Shown one piece after another: positions 1 to 5,138 of a DNA stretch of 5,138 bases. Every line of letters begins with the position of its first letter. Positions within the stretch are counted from its first letter, which is position 1. Origin of the DNA: Thermoplasmata archaeon (GTDB lineage Archaea; Thermoplasmatota; Thermoplasmata; Thermoplasmatales; Thermoplasmataceae); the NCBI GenBank assembly GCA_021792045.1, contig JAJYVJ010000127.1, forward strand, positions 1-5,138. The letters are read 5' to 3'. Under the pieces are notes generated by a model. It was not told the origin of the DNA. It saw nothing but the letters and a program-made list of their open reading frames with translations, and made no database searches. Both the position numbers and the translations under genes were made by a program.

Positions 1-570
1 TTCGAGCTGACAGACCATCCTGTCCTGATAAAAAGCATAGGGACTGGAACAGATACAATGCGTCTCTCTGACAGACCATTTGGAAAGGTTCCGCTCCTCC
101 CAAACGAGAAGGAATCGGATTATCGTGACCTGAAATATCCAGGAATCCATTCATTCAGGGCTGGCAGAACGGCGGCCATAGAAGCTTACAAAGGTGCGGG
201 AATAACTGATCCTCTGGAAGAACTTGACGTTATTGAGCTTCATGATGCCTACACCTCCTCTGAGATACAGACATATGAAGATCTAGGATTATGTAAGTAC
301 GGGGAAGGCGGCAAATTTATAGAGGAGGGGAAATCTGAGCTAAATGGTAAAGTTGCCGTTAATCCATCTGGAGGATTACTTGCCTGCGGGCATCCAGTCG
401 GAGCAACCGGAATAATGCAAAGCGTATTCATGTTTTGGCAACTGCAGCACACCATAAGCAAGCATTTTAAAGACGACTATCTCCAGGTCAATAATGCCAA
501 GCGTGGCCTTATTCACAGTCATGCAGGCACTGGTACATATGTGACTGCTACAGTTATGGAGGCGGTATAA
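1..570 (+). CDS. Thiolase (acetyl-CoA acetyltransferase family, SCP-x-like), C-terminal part, 5' end outside window
   Basis: The frame is open from base 1, so this is the last 189 residues, about half of a normal ~390-residue thiolase. The nucleophilic Cys lies upstream of the window and cannot be checked. Two C-terminal-domain motifs are visible: HDAY (241-252), the position of thiolase NEAF/HDAF, and CGHPVGATG (385-411), whose His at 391-393 is the catalytic GHP histidine. The end of the protein reads HSHAGTGTY (514-540), where classical thiolases carry the second catalytic Cys in CxGGG; no Cys is present here, as in SCP2/archaeal-type thiolases. Such enzymes condense two acetyl-CoA to acetoacetyl-CoA or cleave 3-ketoacyl-CoA in the cytosol. 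The DUF35 gene overlapping its stop fits the archaeal thiolase/DUF35/HMG-CoA synthase complex of the mevalonate pathway, but this paralogue could serve another acyl-CoA route. Family assignment is firm; the substrate is inferred. Confidence 0.92.
   Translation, partial: FELTDHPVLIKSIGTGTDTMRLSDRPFGKVPLLPNEKESDYRDLKYPGIHSFRAGRTAAIEAYKGAGITDPLEELDVIELHDAYTSSEIQTYEDLGLCKYGEGGKFIEEGKSELNGKVAVNPSGGLLACGHPVGATGIMQSVFMFWQLQHTISKHFKDDYLQVNNAKRGLIHSHAGTGTYVTATVMEAV
558..562 (+). promoter_or_regulatory. Shine-Dalgarno site of the DUF35 gene, inside the thiolase 3' end
   Basis: GGAGG lies 7 nt before the ATG at 570, within the last codons of the thiolase gene. It supports this start and suggests that ribosomes finishing the thiolase reinitiate on the next gene. 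Confidence 0.7.
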
Positions 571-1064
571 TGACAATCGATCCCAACGCAAAAATGCCAG
601 AAACCCAGAACGGAACAGAGGTGTACAACACAGATCCTCTTACAGTCAAATCCCACTATGAAATAGATTACATACACAGCTACGCTCAAGATTCTGAATT
701 CTTCAGGGCACTCGGAAAAAAGAAACTGATGGGAAGCAGGTGCAAGAAATGCGGGTACAAATATGCAACACCTAGGGGCCATTGCATGATGTGCGGTGCA
801 GAGACAGAATGGTTTGAGCTTCCAAATGAAGGAAAGGTTCATTCATTTACCACATGCTATTTCGGAAGCGAAGAATTCCTTCCTGAGACGCCGTTTAACC
901 TAATAATGGTGGAATTCGAAGGTGTCGACTCCCTTTTCATGTCAAGACTCATAGGGGCTTCACAGGAAGACCTATATGTAGGCATGAAGGTCAAAGCGAA
1001 GTTTAAGAGAATCCAAAAATTCAGTCCAACCGATGTGTACTTTGTTCCGGCCGGCGACAAATAA
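570..1064 (+). CDS. Zn-ribbon / OB-fold DUF35 protein, partner of the thiolase
   Basis: This 164-residue protein has the standard DUF35 layout. A helical N-terminal segment (about residues 35-55, containing FFRALGKKKLMGSRC) leads into a rubredoxin-like zinc ribbon with Cys58, Cys61, Cys72 and Cys75 (CKKC and CMMC). An OB-fold follows at about 80-160 (VHSFTTCYFG, NLIMVEFEGV, VGMKVKAKF). The first ~30 residues are a polar extension longer than in minimal ~130-residue homologues. In the characterised archaeal complex, the DUF35 protein bridges thiolase and HMG-CoA synthase and helps pass acetoacetyl-CoA between them; related proteins bind acyl-CoA. The start ATG shares one base with the thiolase TAA and has a good ribosome site, so the two genes are coupled and probably made in matched amounts. 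Domain identity is clear. The exact partner set is inferred, because any HMG-CoA synthase gene would lie left of the window. Confidence 0.93.
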   Translation: MTIDPNAKMPETQNGTEVYNTDPLTVKSHYEIDYIHSYAQDSEFFRALGKKKLMGSRCKKCGYKYATPRGHCMMCGAETEWFELPNEGKVHSFTTCYFGSEEFLPETPFNLIMVEFEGVDSLFMSRLIGASQEDLYVGMKVKAKFKRIQKFSPTDVYFVPAGDK

Positions 1065-1069
1065 TCGTC

Positions 1070-1116
1070 TATAAATGTAGGCTATCATACTCTACCTACA
1101 ATTTATAATTTTTTTT
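1070..1116 (+). terminator. Hairpin plus oligo-T terminator of the thiolase-DUF35 operon
   Basis: The left arm TATAAATGTAGG (1070-1081) pairs with CCTACAATTTATA (1095-1107), with one bulged base and a 13-nt loop. Eight T follow at 1109-1116. It begins 6 bp after the DUF35 stop. Archaeal termination mainly needs the T-run; the hairpin is extra. Its right arm and T-run double as the last codons of the convergent gene. No comparable T-run exists on the - strand side. Confidence 0.6.
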
Positions 1117-1613
1117 CTGCAAGCTTCTCCAAGAATGTCCCTGCCCAAATTGGTTATCTTGTTCTCCCTATCCAACAGGCCCATCTTCGAGAGCTTAAGA
1201 TTTTCAATGGAAACTGACTTTCTACAATTAAGCAAGTTTTCAAGGTCAGTAGAATCAAGTAATTCCAAATAAAGAGATGGTGTCAAACTCCTAAGTGCGA
1301 TCTCCCCTTCCCGTGTAATCTCGTAGTACGTATGGTGTTTGTGAACCTCAGCGCTCTTCTTCAATTTTGCAGAATTCCTCTTAATGGATGTGTTAGTGTA
1401 ATGCGTTAGATATCCATATTTAAGGAGCATTTCCAAATACGAATTGACAGCGAAAAGTGGTATTTCTGTGTATTTTCGCACATTCTTTGCGTAGTCCACT
1501 TTAGCCACTGACATATGGCGAAGTACAACAGCGAGCTTGTAATCTTCAATAAGTTCTCTAATTTTTGGGTCCATGTTCCTCAGATTTGCCGGTGGTGCTG
1601 TATCGCTATTCAT
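1092..1613 (-). CDS. Winged-helix DNA-binding protein, DUF2250-like (putative transcriptional regulator)
   Basis: With the ATG at 1613 the product is 173 residues. A first winged helix spans about residues 25-107: helices around DYKLAVVLRHM, VDYAKNVRKYTEIPLFAV (recognition region) and YLEMLLKYGYL, then a basic wing (IKRNSAKLKK), the block HKHHTYY (91-97) and the strand-like EITREGEIALRSL. The DYAKN...IPLF and HKHHTYY...TREG pattern resembles, from memory, archaeal DUF2250 proteins. A second, smaller helix-turn-helix-like segment lies at about 112-165 (IENLKLSKMGLLDRENKITNLGRDIL). There are no membrane segments or signal peptide. An in-frame TTG at 1637 would add eight residues, but it abuts the likely TATA element, so ATG is preferred, probably with a short or absent leader. 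It is divergent from the ThyX-like gene and could control it and itself; that is inference. The targets are unknown. Confidence 0.82.
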   Translation of the reverse strand: MNSDTAPPANLRNMDPKIRELIEDYKLAVVLRHMSVAKVDYAKNVRKYTEIPLFAVNSYLEMLLKYGYLTHYTNTSIKRNSAKLKKSAEVHKHHTYYEITREGEIALRSLTPSLYLELLDSTDLENLLNCRKSVSIENLKLSKMGLLDRENKITNLGRDILGEACRKKIINCR

Positions 1614-1634
1614 ATAATGGAAATTTTGCCTATG

Positions 1635-1670
1635 CAAAAGATAATTTAGGTTCTTAGTTATGATCTTTTG
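1635..1670. promoter_or_regulatory. Divergent promoter region with inverted repeat
   Basis: A perfect 8-bp inverted repeat, CAAAAGAT (1635-1642) and ATCTTTTG (1663-1670), flanks a 20-bp spacer between the two divergent genes. On the + strand, A-rich BRE-like AAAAG followed by ATAATTTA (1641-1648) is centred about 25 nt before the GTG at 1670, the spacing expected for a leaderless archaeal start. On the - strand, either CCTAAATTAT or the mirrored CAAAAGATCATAA could be the promoter element for the ATG at 1613. No Shine-Dalgarno site precedes either start. Which elements are used is inferred; the repeat itself is directly visible. Confidence 0.5.
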
Positions 1671-3244
1671 TGTCAGAATTCTCGAACGAAGACAAAGATG
1701 TTTTCATTGTGAAACTTGAAAGGATGATCGACAGAGGAGCACTGCTTTCCCGCTATAGCCGTACTTCAAACCTTGATATACGTGACGTATACCGGAAAGA
1801 GTTCGTTGGTAAAGAAGACCGTGGAAAGAATTTTTACAAAAAAGTATTCCTAGAATATGGGGACGAATCGGTTTCGGAACTCGTTACTGCGCAGGTCGCC
1901 ATGCAAAGGGTTTCAAACGTCCTATCCAAAACCGCCGAGGAGTTGCGTGTTGGACTCTCTTTTCTTGAGAAATCGTCCAGGTATGTTAGGTACGACAAGA
2001 AGGTTGATGGAAGATATCTTTTTGCAGAAGGCAAAAGCATCGGCATGCCAGATAAATTTAACGAACAATACGAATCTCTGTGCAATTCTTTGTTCGATCT
2101 CTATTCGGCAGCGTATCCGTCTGCCATTGAGTTTTATAGAAAGAAATTTCCAATCGAGACACTTTCATTTACAGATGATAATGGGAACAACATACAGATC
2201 AAGGATCTTAAAGGTGATGATTTTGAAGACGCCAAAAAGTCCTATGAAAGCGCTCTGAGGGCTCGGGCACTTGACGATCTTAGATATCTCCTGCCAGCTT
2301 CAACGCTAACAAACATAGGGATATCTGGGAATGCCCGATCCTACATCAACCTTATTCAGAAATTGAAATCATCATGGTTGCCGGAATATCAGCGTGTAGC
2401 TTCTTCTCTTTATGCGGAACTAGAGACGGAGTTTCCAAACCTGATAGATTCGGCTGTGAATAGCCATGGTGAATCCACAATAAATTACGTATCGTCCCTT
2501 AATACAATAAATGTTCCGCAGATTAAAGGTTCGGGAAAGAACGATCCACTGGTGAAACTAGTCTCTTTTGAATCCCAGGATCATGTGGCGAGACGCGTGG
2601 CTGCTCTGATTGCTTTTAAAATGCAGGACAAACCTCTCAGTGACGCAGTCTCGGAATTCAATGCAATGGATATGAGGCGTATAGAATCGATATGCAGCCA
2701 GATTGCGAGTCTCAGGAAAAACAGGAGAGACAAGCTTCCGAGGGAGTTTGAGGTTGCAAGATACCTTTTTGAGGTTAACACTAACTATGGGGCTTTCAGA
2801 GATATGCAGCGGCACAGATTTTTGAGCATCGTAAGGCAGTATCTTTCATGCAATCATGGATACGATACTCCCACATTCTTCAGGAACGGAGAATTTTCTG
2901 ATCGCTTTATGGAACTGATGGATAAAGCAAGGGAGCTTAACGAAAGATTAAGAATAGAATCCGGTCCGGAGATTGCGCAATACTGCGTGCCATTTGCCTA
3001 TCATTATCCCGTCAGCGTAGAAGCTGATCTGCGTGAGCTCATATACTTTTGCGAACTGCGGTCTACCCCGCAGGCTCATGAAGATCTGAGACACGTTGGC
3101 ATGGAGATATGCCGTTCTGTTGAAAACGTTCATCCTATTTTTAAGCCGCTTTTCAAGTTTGTCGATTTTTCCAGCTACAGCCTTGGAAGACTGACCTCAG
3201 AACAGAGATCGATAAGGAAATTGCGGGATGTCTCGAATCGGTGA
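1670..3244 (+). CDS. Two-domain ThyX-like protein (FAD-dependent thymidylate synthase family, COG1351-like)
   Basis: This 524-residue protein is over twice the usual ThyX length (~220-250) and reads as two tandem ThyX-like folds. The N-terminal domain, about 1-262, has YGDESVSE (63-70), EKSSRYV (100-106), YLLP (206-209) and GNARS (220-224). The C-terminal domain, about 292-500, has RKNRRDKLPREFE (349-361), GAFRDMQRHR (374-383), GYDTP (397-401), DLRELIYFCELR (453-464) and AHEDLRH (469-475). ThyX makes dTMP from dUMP with FAD, NADPH and methylene-tetrahydrofolate. The strict RHRx7S signature is broken: RHR survives only in the C-terminal half and the Ser/Arg of S-x-R-Y only in the N-terminal half. 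Long COG1351 members are often labelled thymidylate synthase, but activity cannot be assumed. No membrane or signal segment is seen. The start is GTG; an in-frame TGA lies 6 nt upstream, so no longer start exists, and it is probably leaderless. Confidence 0.85.
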   Translation: MSEFSNEDKDVFIVKLERMIDRGALLSRYSRTSNLDIRDVYRKEFVGKEDRGKNFYKKVFLEYGDESVSELVTAQVAMQRVSNVLSKTAEELRVGLSFLEKSSRYVRYDKKVDGRYLFAEGKSIGMPDKFNEQYESLCNSLFDLYSAAYPSAIEFYRKKFPIETLSFTDDNGNNIQIKDLKGDDFEDAKKSYESALRARALDDLRYLLPASTLTNIGISGNARSYINLIQKLKSSWLPEYQRVASSLYAELETEFPNLIDSAVNSHGESTINYVSSLNTINVPQIKGSGKNDPLVKLVSFESQDHVARRVAALIAFKMQDKPLSDAVSEFNAMDMRRIESICSQIASLRKNRRDKLPREFEVARYLFEVNTNYGAFRDMQRHRFLSIVRQYLSCNHGYDTPTFFRNGEFSDRFMELMDKARELNERLRIESGPEIAQYCVPFAYHYPVSVEADLRELIYFCELRSTPQAHEDLRHVGMEICRSVENVHPIFKPLFKFVDFSSYSLGRLTSEQRSIRKLRDVSNR

Positions 3245-3258
3245 GACTAAACTATCTT

Positions 3259-3345
3259 CTATTTTCTTGAATGTCTGTTTATCCATGTTCCAAATGCCTG
3301 TGTTATTAAAGTTCTCAAAAATGGTCTAATTTCGATAAATTCCAT
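3259..3345 (-). CDS. Speculative 28-residue small ORF antisense to the thermosome promoter gap
   Basis: An ATG at 3345 opens 28 codons, ending at TAG (3261-3259). The product begins MEFIEIRPFLRTLITQ and ends NRHSRK: mixed hydrophobic and basic, with no recognised family. The palindromic TATATA core at 3370-3375 lies about 26 nt upstream on this strand, a leaderless-start distance, and AGGT directly precedes the ATG. Against it, the sequence upstream of the TATA on this strand is not A-rich as a BRE should be, and an ORF this short easily arises by chance. It would end 14 bp from the ThyX-like stop. Confidence 0.22.
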   Translation of the reverse strand: MEFIEIRPFLRTLITQAFGTWINRHSRK

Positions 3346-3367
3346 ACCTAAAGATCAACCACAAATA

Positions 3368-3375
3368 TTTATATA
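3368..3375 (+). promoter_or_regulatory. TATA box of the thermosome gene
   Basis: TTTATATA is a near-ideal archaeal TATA element, preceded by A-rich BRE-like ACCACAAA. Transcription would start about 25 nt downstream, near 3397, giving a leader of roughly 15 nt that contains the ribosome site. This is the strongest promoter in the window and fits an abundant chaperonin. No heat-shock operator was identified with confidence. Confidence 0.75.
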
Positions 3376-3400
3376 GAAGAACATATTTAGCTGTAAGGAA

Positions 3401-3405
3401 AGGTG
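3401..3405 (+). promoter_or_regulatory. Shine-Dalgarno site of the thermosome gene
   Basis: AGGTG lies 6 nt before the ATG at 3412 and fixes that start. It contrasts with the apparently leaderless starts of the two genes to the left. Confidence 0.65.
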
Positions 3406-3411
3406 AAATAA

Positions 3412-5064
3412 ATGTTAGGTGGCCAAACGCCAATCTTAGTTTTAAAGGAAGGTACACAAAGAGAACAGGGAAAAAACGCACAGAAGAACAACATAGAAGC
3501 AGCCAAAGCAATCGCTGATGCAATTAGAACCACACTCGGTCCAAAAGGCATGGATAAGATGCTTGTGGACTCTATTGGTGATATAATAATTTCGAATGAT
3601 GGCGCTACTATATTAAAGGAAATGGACGTTGATCATCCGACCGCCAAGATGATTGTTGAGGTTGCCAAGTCGCAGGACATGGCTGTCGGTGATGGAACAA
3701 CAACAGCTGTTGTGTTCGCTGGAGAACTTCTTAAGCAGGCGGATGTACTCCTGGACCAGGGAGTCCACTCCACGGTGATAACGAACGGATTCCGATTAGC
3801 AGCAAATGAAGTTGAGAAAGTAATGGAAAAGACTGCCATCAGTTCAAGGGATGACGAAACACTCAGAAAGATAGCAACTACTGCACTTTCTGGTAAAAAT
3901 ATTGGTCTCTCAAGCGATTTCCTTGCAGACCTTGTTGTAAAGGCAGTCAATGCAGTGGCTGAGGATCGCGCCGGTAAGGTTATTGTAGATCCAGCAAATA
4001 TCAAAGTTGATAAGAAAAATGGTGGCAGTGTCGACGACACCGAGTATATCAACGGTCTAGTAATCGACAAGGAAAAAGTTCATTCAAAGATGCCTTCGGT
4101 TGTAAAAGGCGCGAAGATTGCTCTAATAGATTCTGCACTCGAGATAAAGAAAACTGAGATCGAGGCAAAGGTTCAGATAACAGATCCATCAAAGATTCAG
4201 GATTTCCTGAGCCAGGAATCTGAAACTTTTAAGACAATGGTGGACAAGGTTAAGAAAAGTGGTGCAAACGTAGTCCTGTGCCAGAAAGGTATCGATGACC
4301 TAGCTCAACATTATCTCGCAAAAGAAGGGATATACGGTGTTCGTAGGGTTAAAAAGAGCGATATGGAAAAACTGTCTAAGGCAACAGGTGCCAAGATAAT
4401 AACCAACCTCGACGATCTGGCTGAGTCTGCCCTTGGCAGTGCGGAAAGGGTAGAAGAGAAGAAGATAGGCGATGACAGGATGACATTCATCACTGGTTGT
4501 GCGAATCCAAAGGCTGTCAGTATTCTCATACGTGGTGGAACAGAGCACGTGATATCCGAGATAGAGCGTTCGTTAAACGATGCCATAAGGGTTGTTGCTA
4601 TAACGAAAGAGGACGGTAAACATCTGCCGGGTGGGGGTGCCATTGAAGCTGAGCTCGCTATGAAGATGAGGAACTTCGCAAATACCGTAGGCGGAAGGGA
4701 GCAGCTTGCAATTGAGGCTTTTGCCAAGGCACTGGAAATCATACCTAGGACTCTGGCAGAAAATGCCGGTATGGATCCAATAAACACGCTCATAAAGCTA
4801 AAAGCAGCCCACGACAAGGGACAGGTTACTGCAGGAATAGACATTGACAACAATGAAATCGGTGACATGGAAAAGCTTGGCGTCTATGATCCACTCAGGG
4901 TCAAAAGACAGGCTGTTGAGAGTGCAGTCGAAGTATCCACCATGATCCTGAGAATAGATGATGTCGTAGCAAGCAAGAAATCGTCTGGGCCCGAAGGTGG
5001 AGCACCCGGAGGACCGGGTGGAATGGGCGGTATGGGTGGTATGGGCGGAATGCCACCATATTAA
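3412..5064 (+). CDS. thsA: Thermosome alpha subunit (group II chaperonin)
   Basis: At 550 residues this is a full-length group II chaperonin subunit. It folds proteins in an ATP-driven double ring in the cytosol, in Thermoplasma as alternating alpha and beta subunits. The equatorial domain is about 1-145 and 403-522, the intermediate about 146-213 and 366-402, and the apical about 214-365, with the helical protrusion that acts as built-in lid near 245-280. ATP-site motifs are intact: LGPKG (42-46), NDGATIL (62-68, Asp63), GDGTTT (93-98, Asp94), catalytic Asp390 in NDAIRVV, and GGGA (407-410). Alpha rather than beta is called because [17 protein letters not shown] and [18 protein letters not shown] match T. 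acidophilum alpha as remembered; beta has IFILKEGTKRESGKDA and a Ser-rich tail. The C-terminus is a Gly-Gly-Met tail ending PPY. A beta gene is expected elsewhere. It appears monocistronic, with its own promoter and terminator. Confidence 0.98.
   Translation: MLGGQTPILVLKEGTQREQGKNAQKNNIEAAKAIADAIRTTLGPKGMDKMLVDSIGDIIISNDGATILKEMDVDHPTAKMIVEVAKSQDMAVGDGTTTAVVFAGELLKQADVLLDQGVHSTVITNGFRLAANEVEKVMEKTAISSRDDETLRKIATTALSGKNIGLSSDFLADLVVKAVNAVAEDRAGKVIVDPANIKVDKKNGGSVDDTEYINGLVIDKEKVHSKMPSVVKGAKIALIDSALEIKKTEIEAKVQITDPSKIQDFLSQESETFKTMVDKVKKSGANVVLCQKGIDDLAQHYLAKEGIYGVRRVKKSDMEKLSKATGAKIITNLDDLAESALGSAERVEEKKIGDDRMTFITGCANPKAVSILIRGGTEHVISEIERSLNDAIRVVAITKEDGKHLPGGGAIEAELAMKMRNFANTVGGREQLAIEAFAKALEIIPRTLAENAGMDPINTLIKLKAAHDKGQVTAGIDIDNNEIGDMEKLGVYDPLRVKRQAVESAVEVSTMILRIDDVVASKKSSGPEGGAPGGPGGMGGMGGMGGMPPY
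5017..5052 (+). repeat. Four 9-bp repeats encoding Gly-Gly-Met
   Basis: Four in-frame units of GGN GGN ATG encode residues 536-547 of the chaperonin. Copies differ only at third positions (GGT/GGC, GGA/GGT). The tail would point into the ring cavity, as the GGM tail of bacterial GroEL does. Being short tandem repeats, the number of units may vary between strains. Confidence 0.85.
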
Positions 5065-5069
5065 GTCCA

Positions 5070-5088
5070 TTTTTTTTAAATTTTTTTT
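5070..5088 (+). terminator. Double oligo-T terminator of the thermosome gene
   Basis: Two runs of eight T (5070-5077 and 5081-5088), separated by AAA, start 5 bp after the stop codon. There is no GC-rich hairpin. Stacked T-runs are typical of archaeal intrinsic termination, where a T-rich non-template strand is enough. Confidence 0.75.
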
Positions 5089-5138
5089 GCTTGGTATTTT
5101 GCATCTCTAGAAACACTGTTACTGGCATTTTCCTCTTG
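5076..5138 (-). CDS. Possible 3' end of a convergent gene entering from the right edge
   Basis: One - strand frame is open from the window edge for 20 codons to TAA (5078-5076) and reads QEENASNSVS...YQAKKI, a polar, Lys-rich tail typical of protein C-termini. If real, the gene converges on the thermosome gene with an 11-bp gap, and its last Lys codons form the T-run on the other strand. A competing - strand frame is also open from the edge but runs into the chaperonin coding region, so it is less likely. Twenty codons cannot prove coding. Confidence 0.28.
   Translation of the reverse strand, partial: QEENASNSVSRDAKYQAKKI

Noticed and set aside
1614..1637. TTG start at 1637 for the winged-helix gene, adding eight residues
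   Set aside because: No Shine-Dalgarno site, and it lies next to or upstream of the likely transcription start; the added residues match no domain feature.
1857..2258. 133-codon + strand frame inside the ThyX-like gene
   Set aside because: It overlaps conserved coding in another frame; its composition is Arg/Leu/Ser-rich and shows no family motif.
3255..3271. Pyrimidine-rich stretch after the ThyX-like gene as a terminator
   Set aside because: The longest T-run is only four bases and no hairpin is present; too weak to list.
3271..3309. Tiny + strand ORF MSVYPCSKCLCY with a Cys cluster
   Set aside because: Twelve codons, no ribosome site or promoter; easily chance.
3245..3411. tRNA, small structured RNA or riboswitch in the gap before the thermosome gene
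   Set aside because: No cloverleaf, no strong GC stem and no known aptamer motif seen; only the promoter, ribosome site and weak ORF described.
3633..4868. Long - strand open frames opposite the thermosome gene (3633-4070 and 4311-4868)
   Set aside because: They are antisense shadows of a strongly conserved gene, rich in Ser/Thr/Ile as such shadows usually are, with no promoter or known domain.
4901..5128. 75-codon - strand frame with ATG at 5128 and a GAGG-like site upstream
   Set aside because: It runs antisense through the thermosome C-terminus; its His/Pro/Arg-rich part is the complement of the GGM repeats. Poly-A/T codons at the start come from the terminator.

Overview
This window looks like chromosome from an acidophilic archaeon of the order Thermoplasmatales. 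The strongest reason is the thermosome gene at the right end. Its protein matches my memory of the Thermoplasma acidophilum alpha subunit over most of its length, but with enough differences (for example the N-terminus [10 protein letters not shown] and the Gly-Gly-Met tail) to suggest a relative rather than that species. TATA-type promoters, apparently leaderless starts and oligo-T terminators also fit Archaea.

Layout, left to right. (1) A + strand operon end, 1-1064: the C-terminal half of an SCP-x-type archaeal thiolase, then a Zn-ribbon/OB-fold DUF35 protein. The two genes share one base (TAATG), so they are probably translationally coupled. In archaea this pair works as an acyl-CoA condensing complex, often with HMG-CoA synthase. 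A hairpin plus T-run closes the operon. (2) A - strand gene, 1092-1613, for a small winged-helix protein resembling archaeal DUF2250-type regulators. (3) A 56-bp divergent promoter region with an 8-bp perfect inverted repeat. (4) A + strand gene, 1670-3244, for a 524-residue protein made of two tandem ThyX-like domains. (5) A 167-bp gap with a clear TATA box and Shine-Dalgarno site, plus a speculative 28-codon ORF on the other strand. (6) The thermosome alpha subunit gene, 3412-5064, followed by a double T8 terminator. (7) A possible 3' end of a convergent - strand gene at the right edge.

No mobile element, CRISPR array, tRNA or rRNA was seen, and most of the window is ordinary archaeal housekeeping. 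The most interesting item is the two-domain ThyX-like protein. By hand alignment to Thermotoga maritima ThyX, its two halves keep complementary subsets of the ThyX active-site residues. It is transcribed divergently from the winged-helix gene through a dyad-symmetric region, so the regulator may control it and itself.
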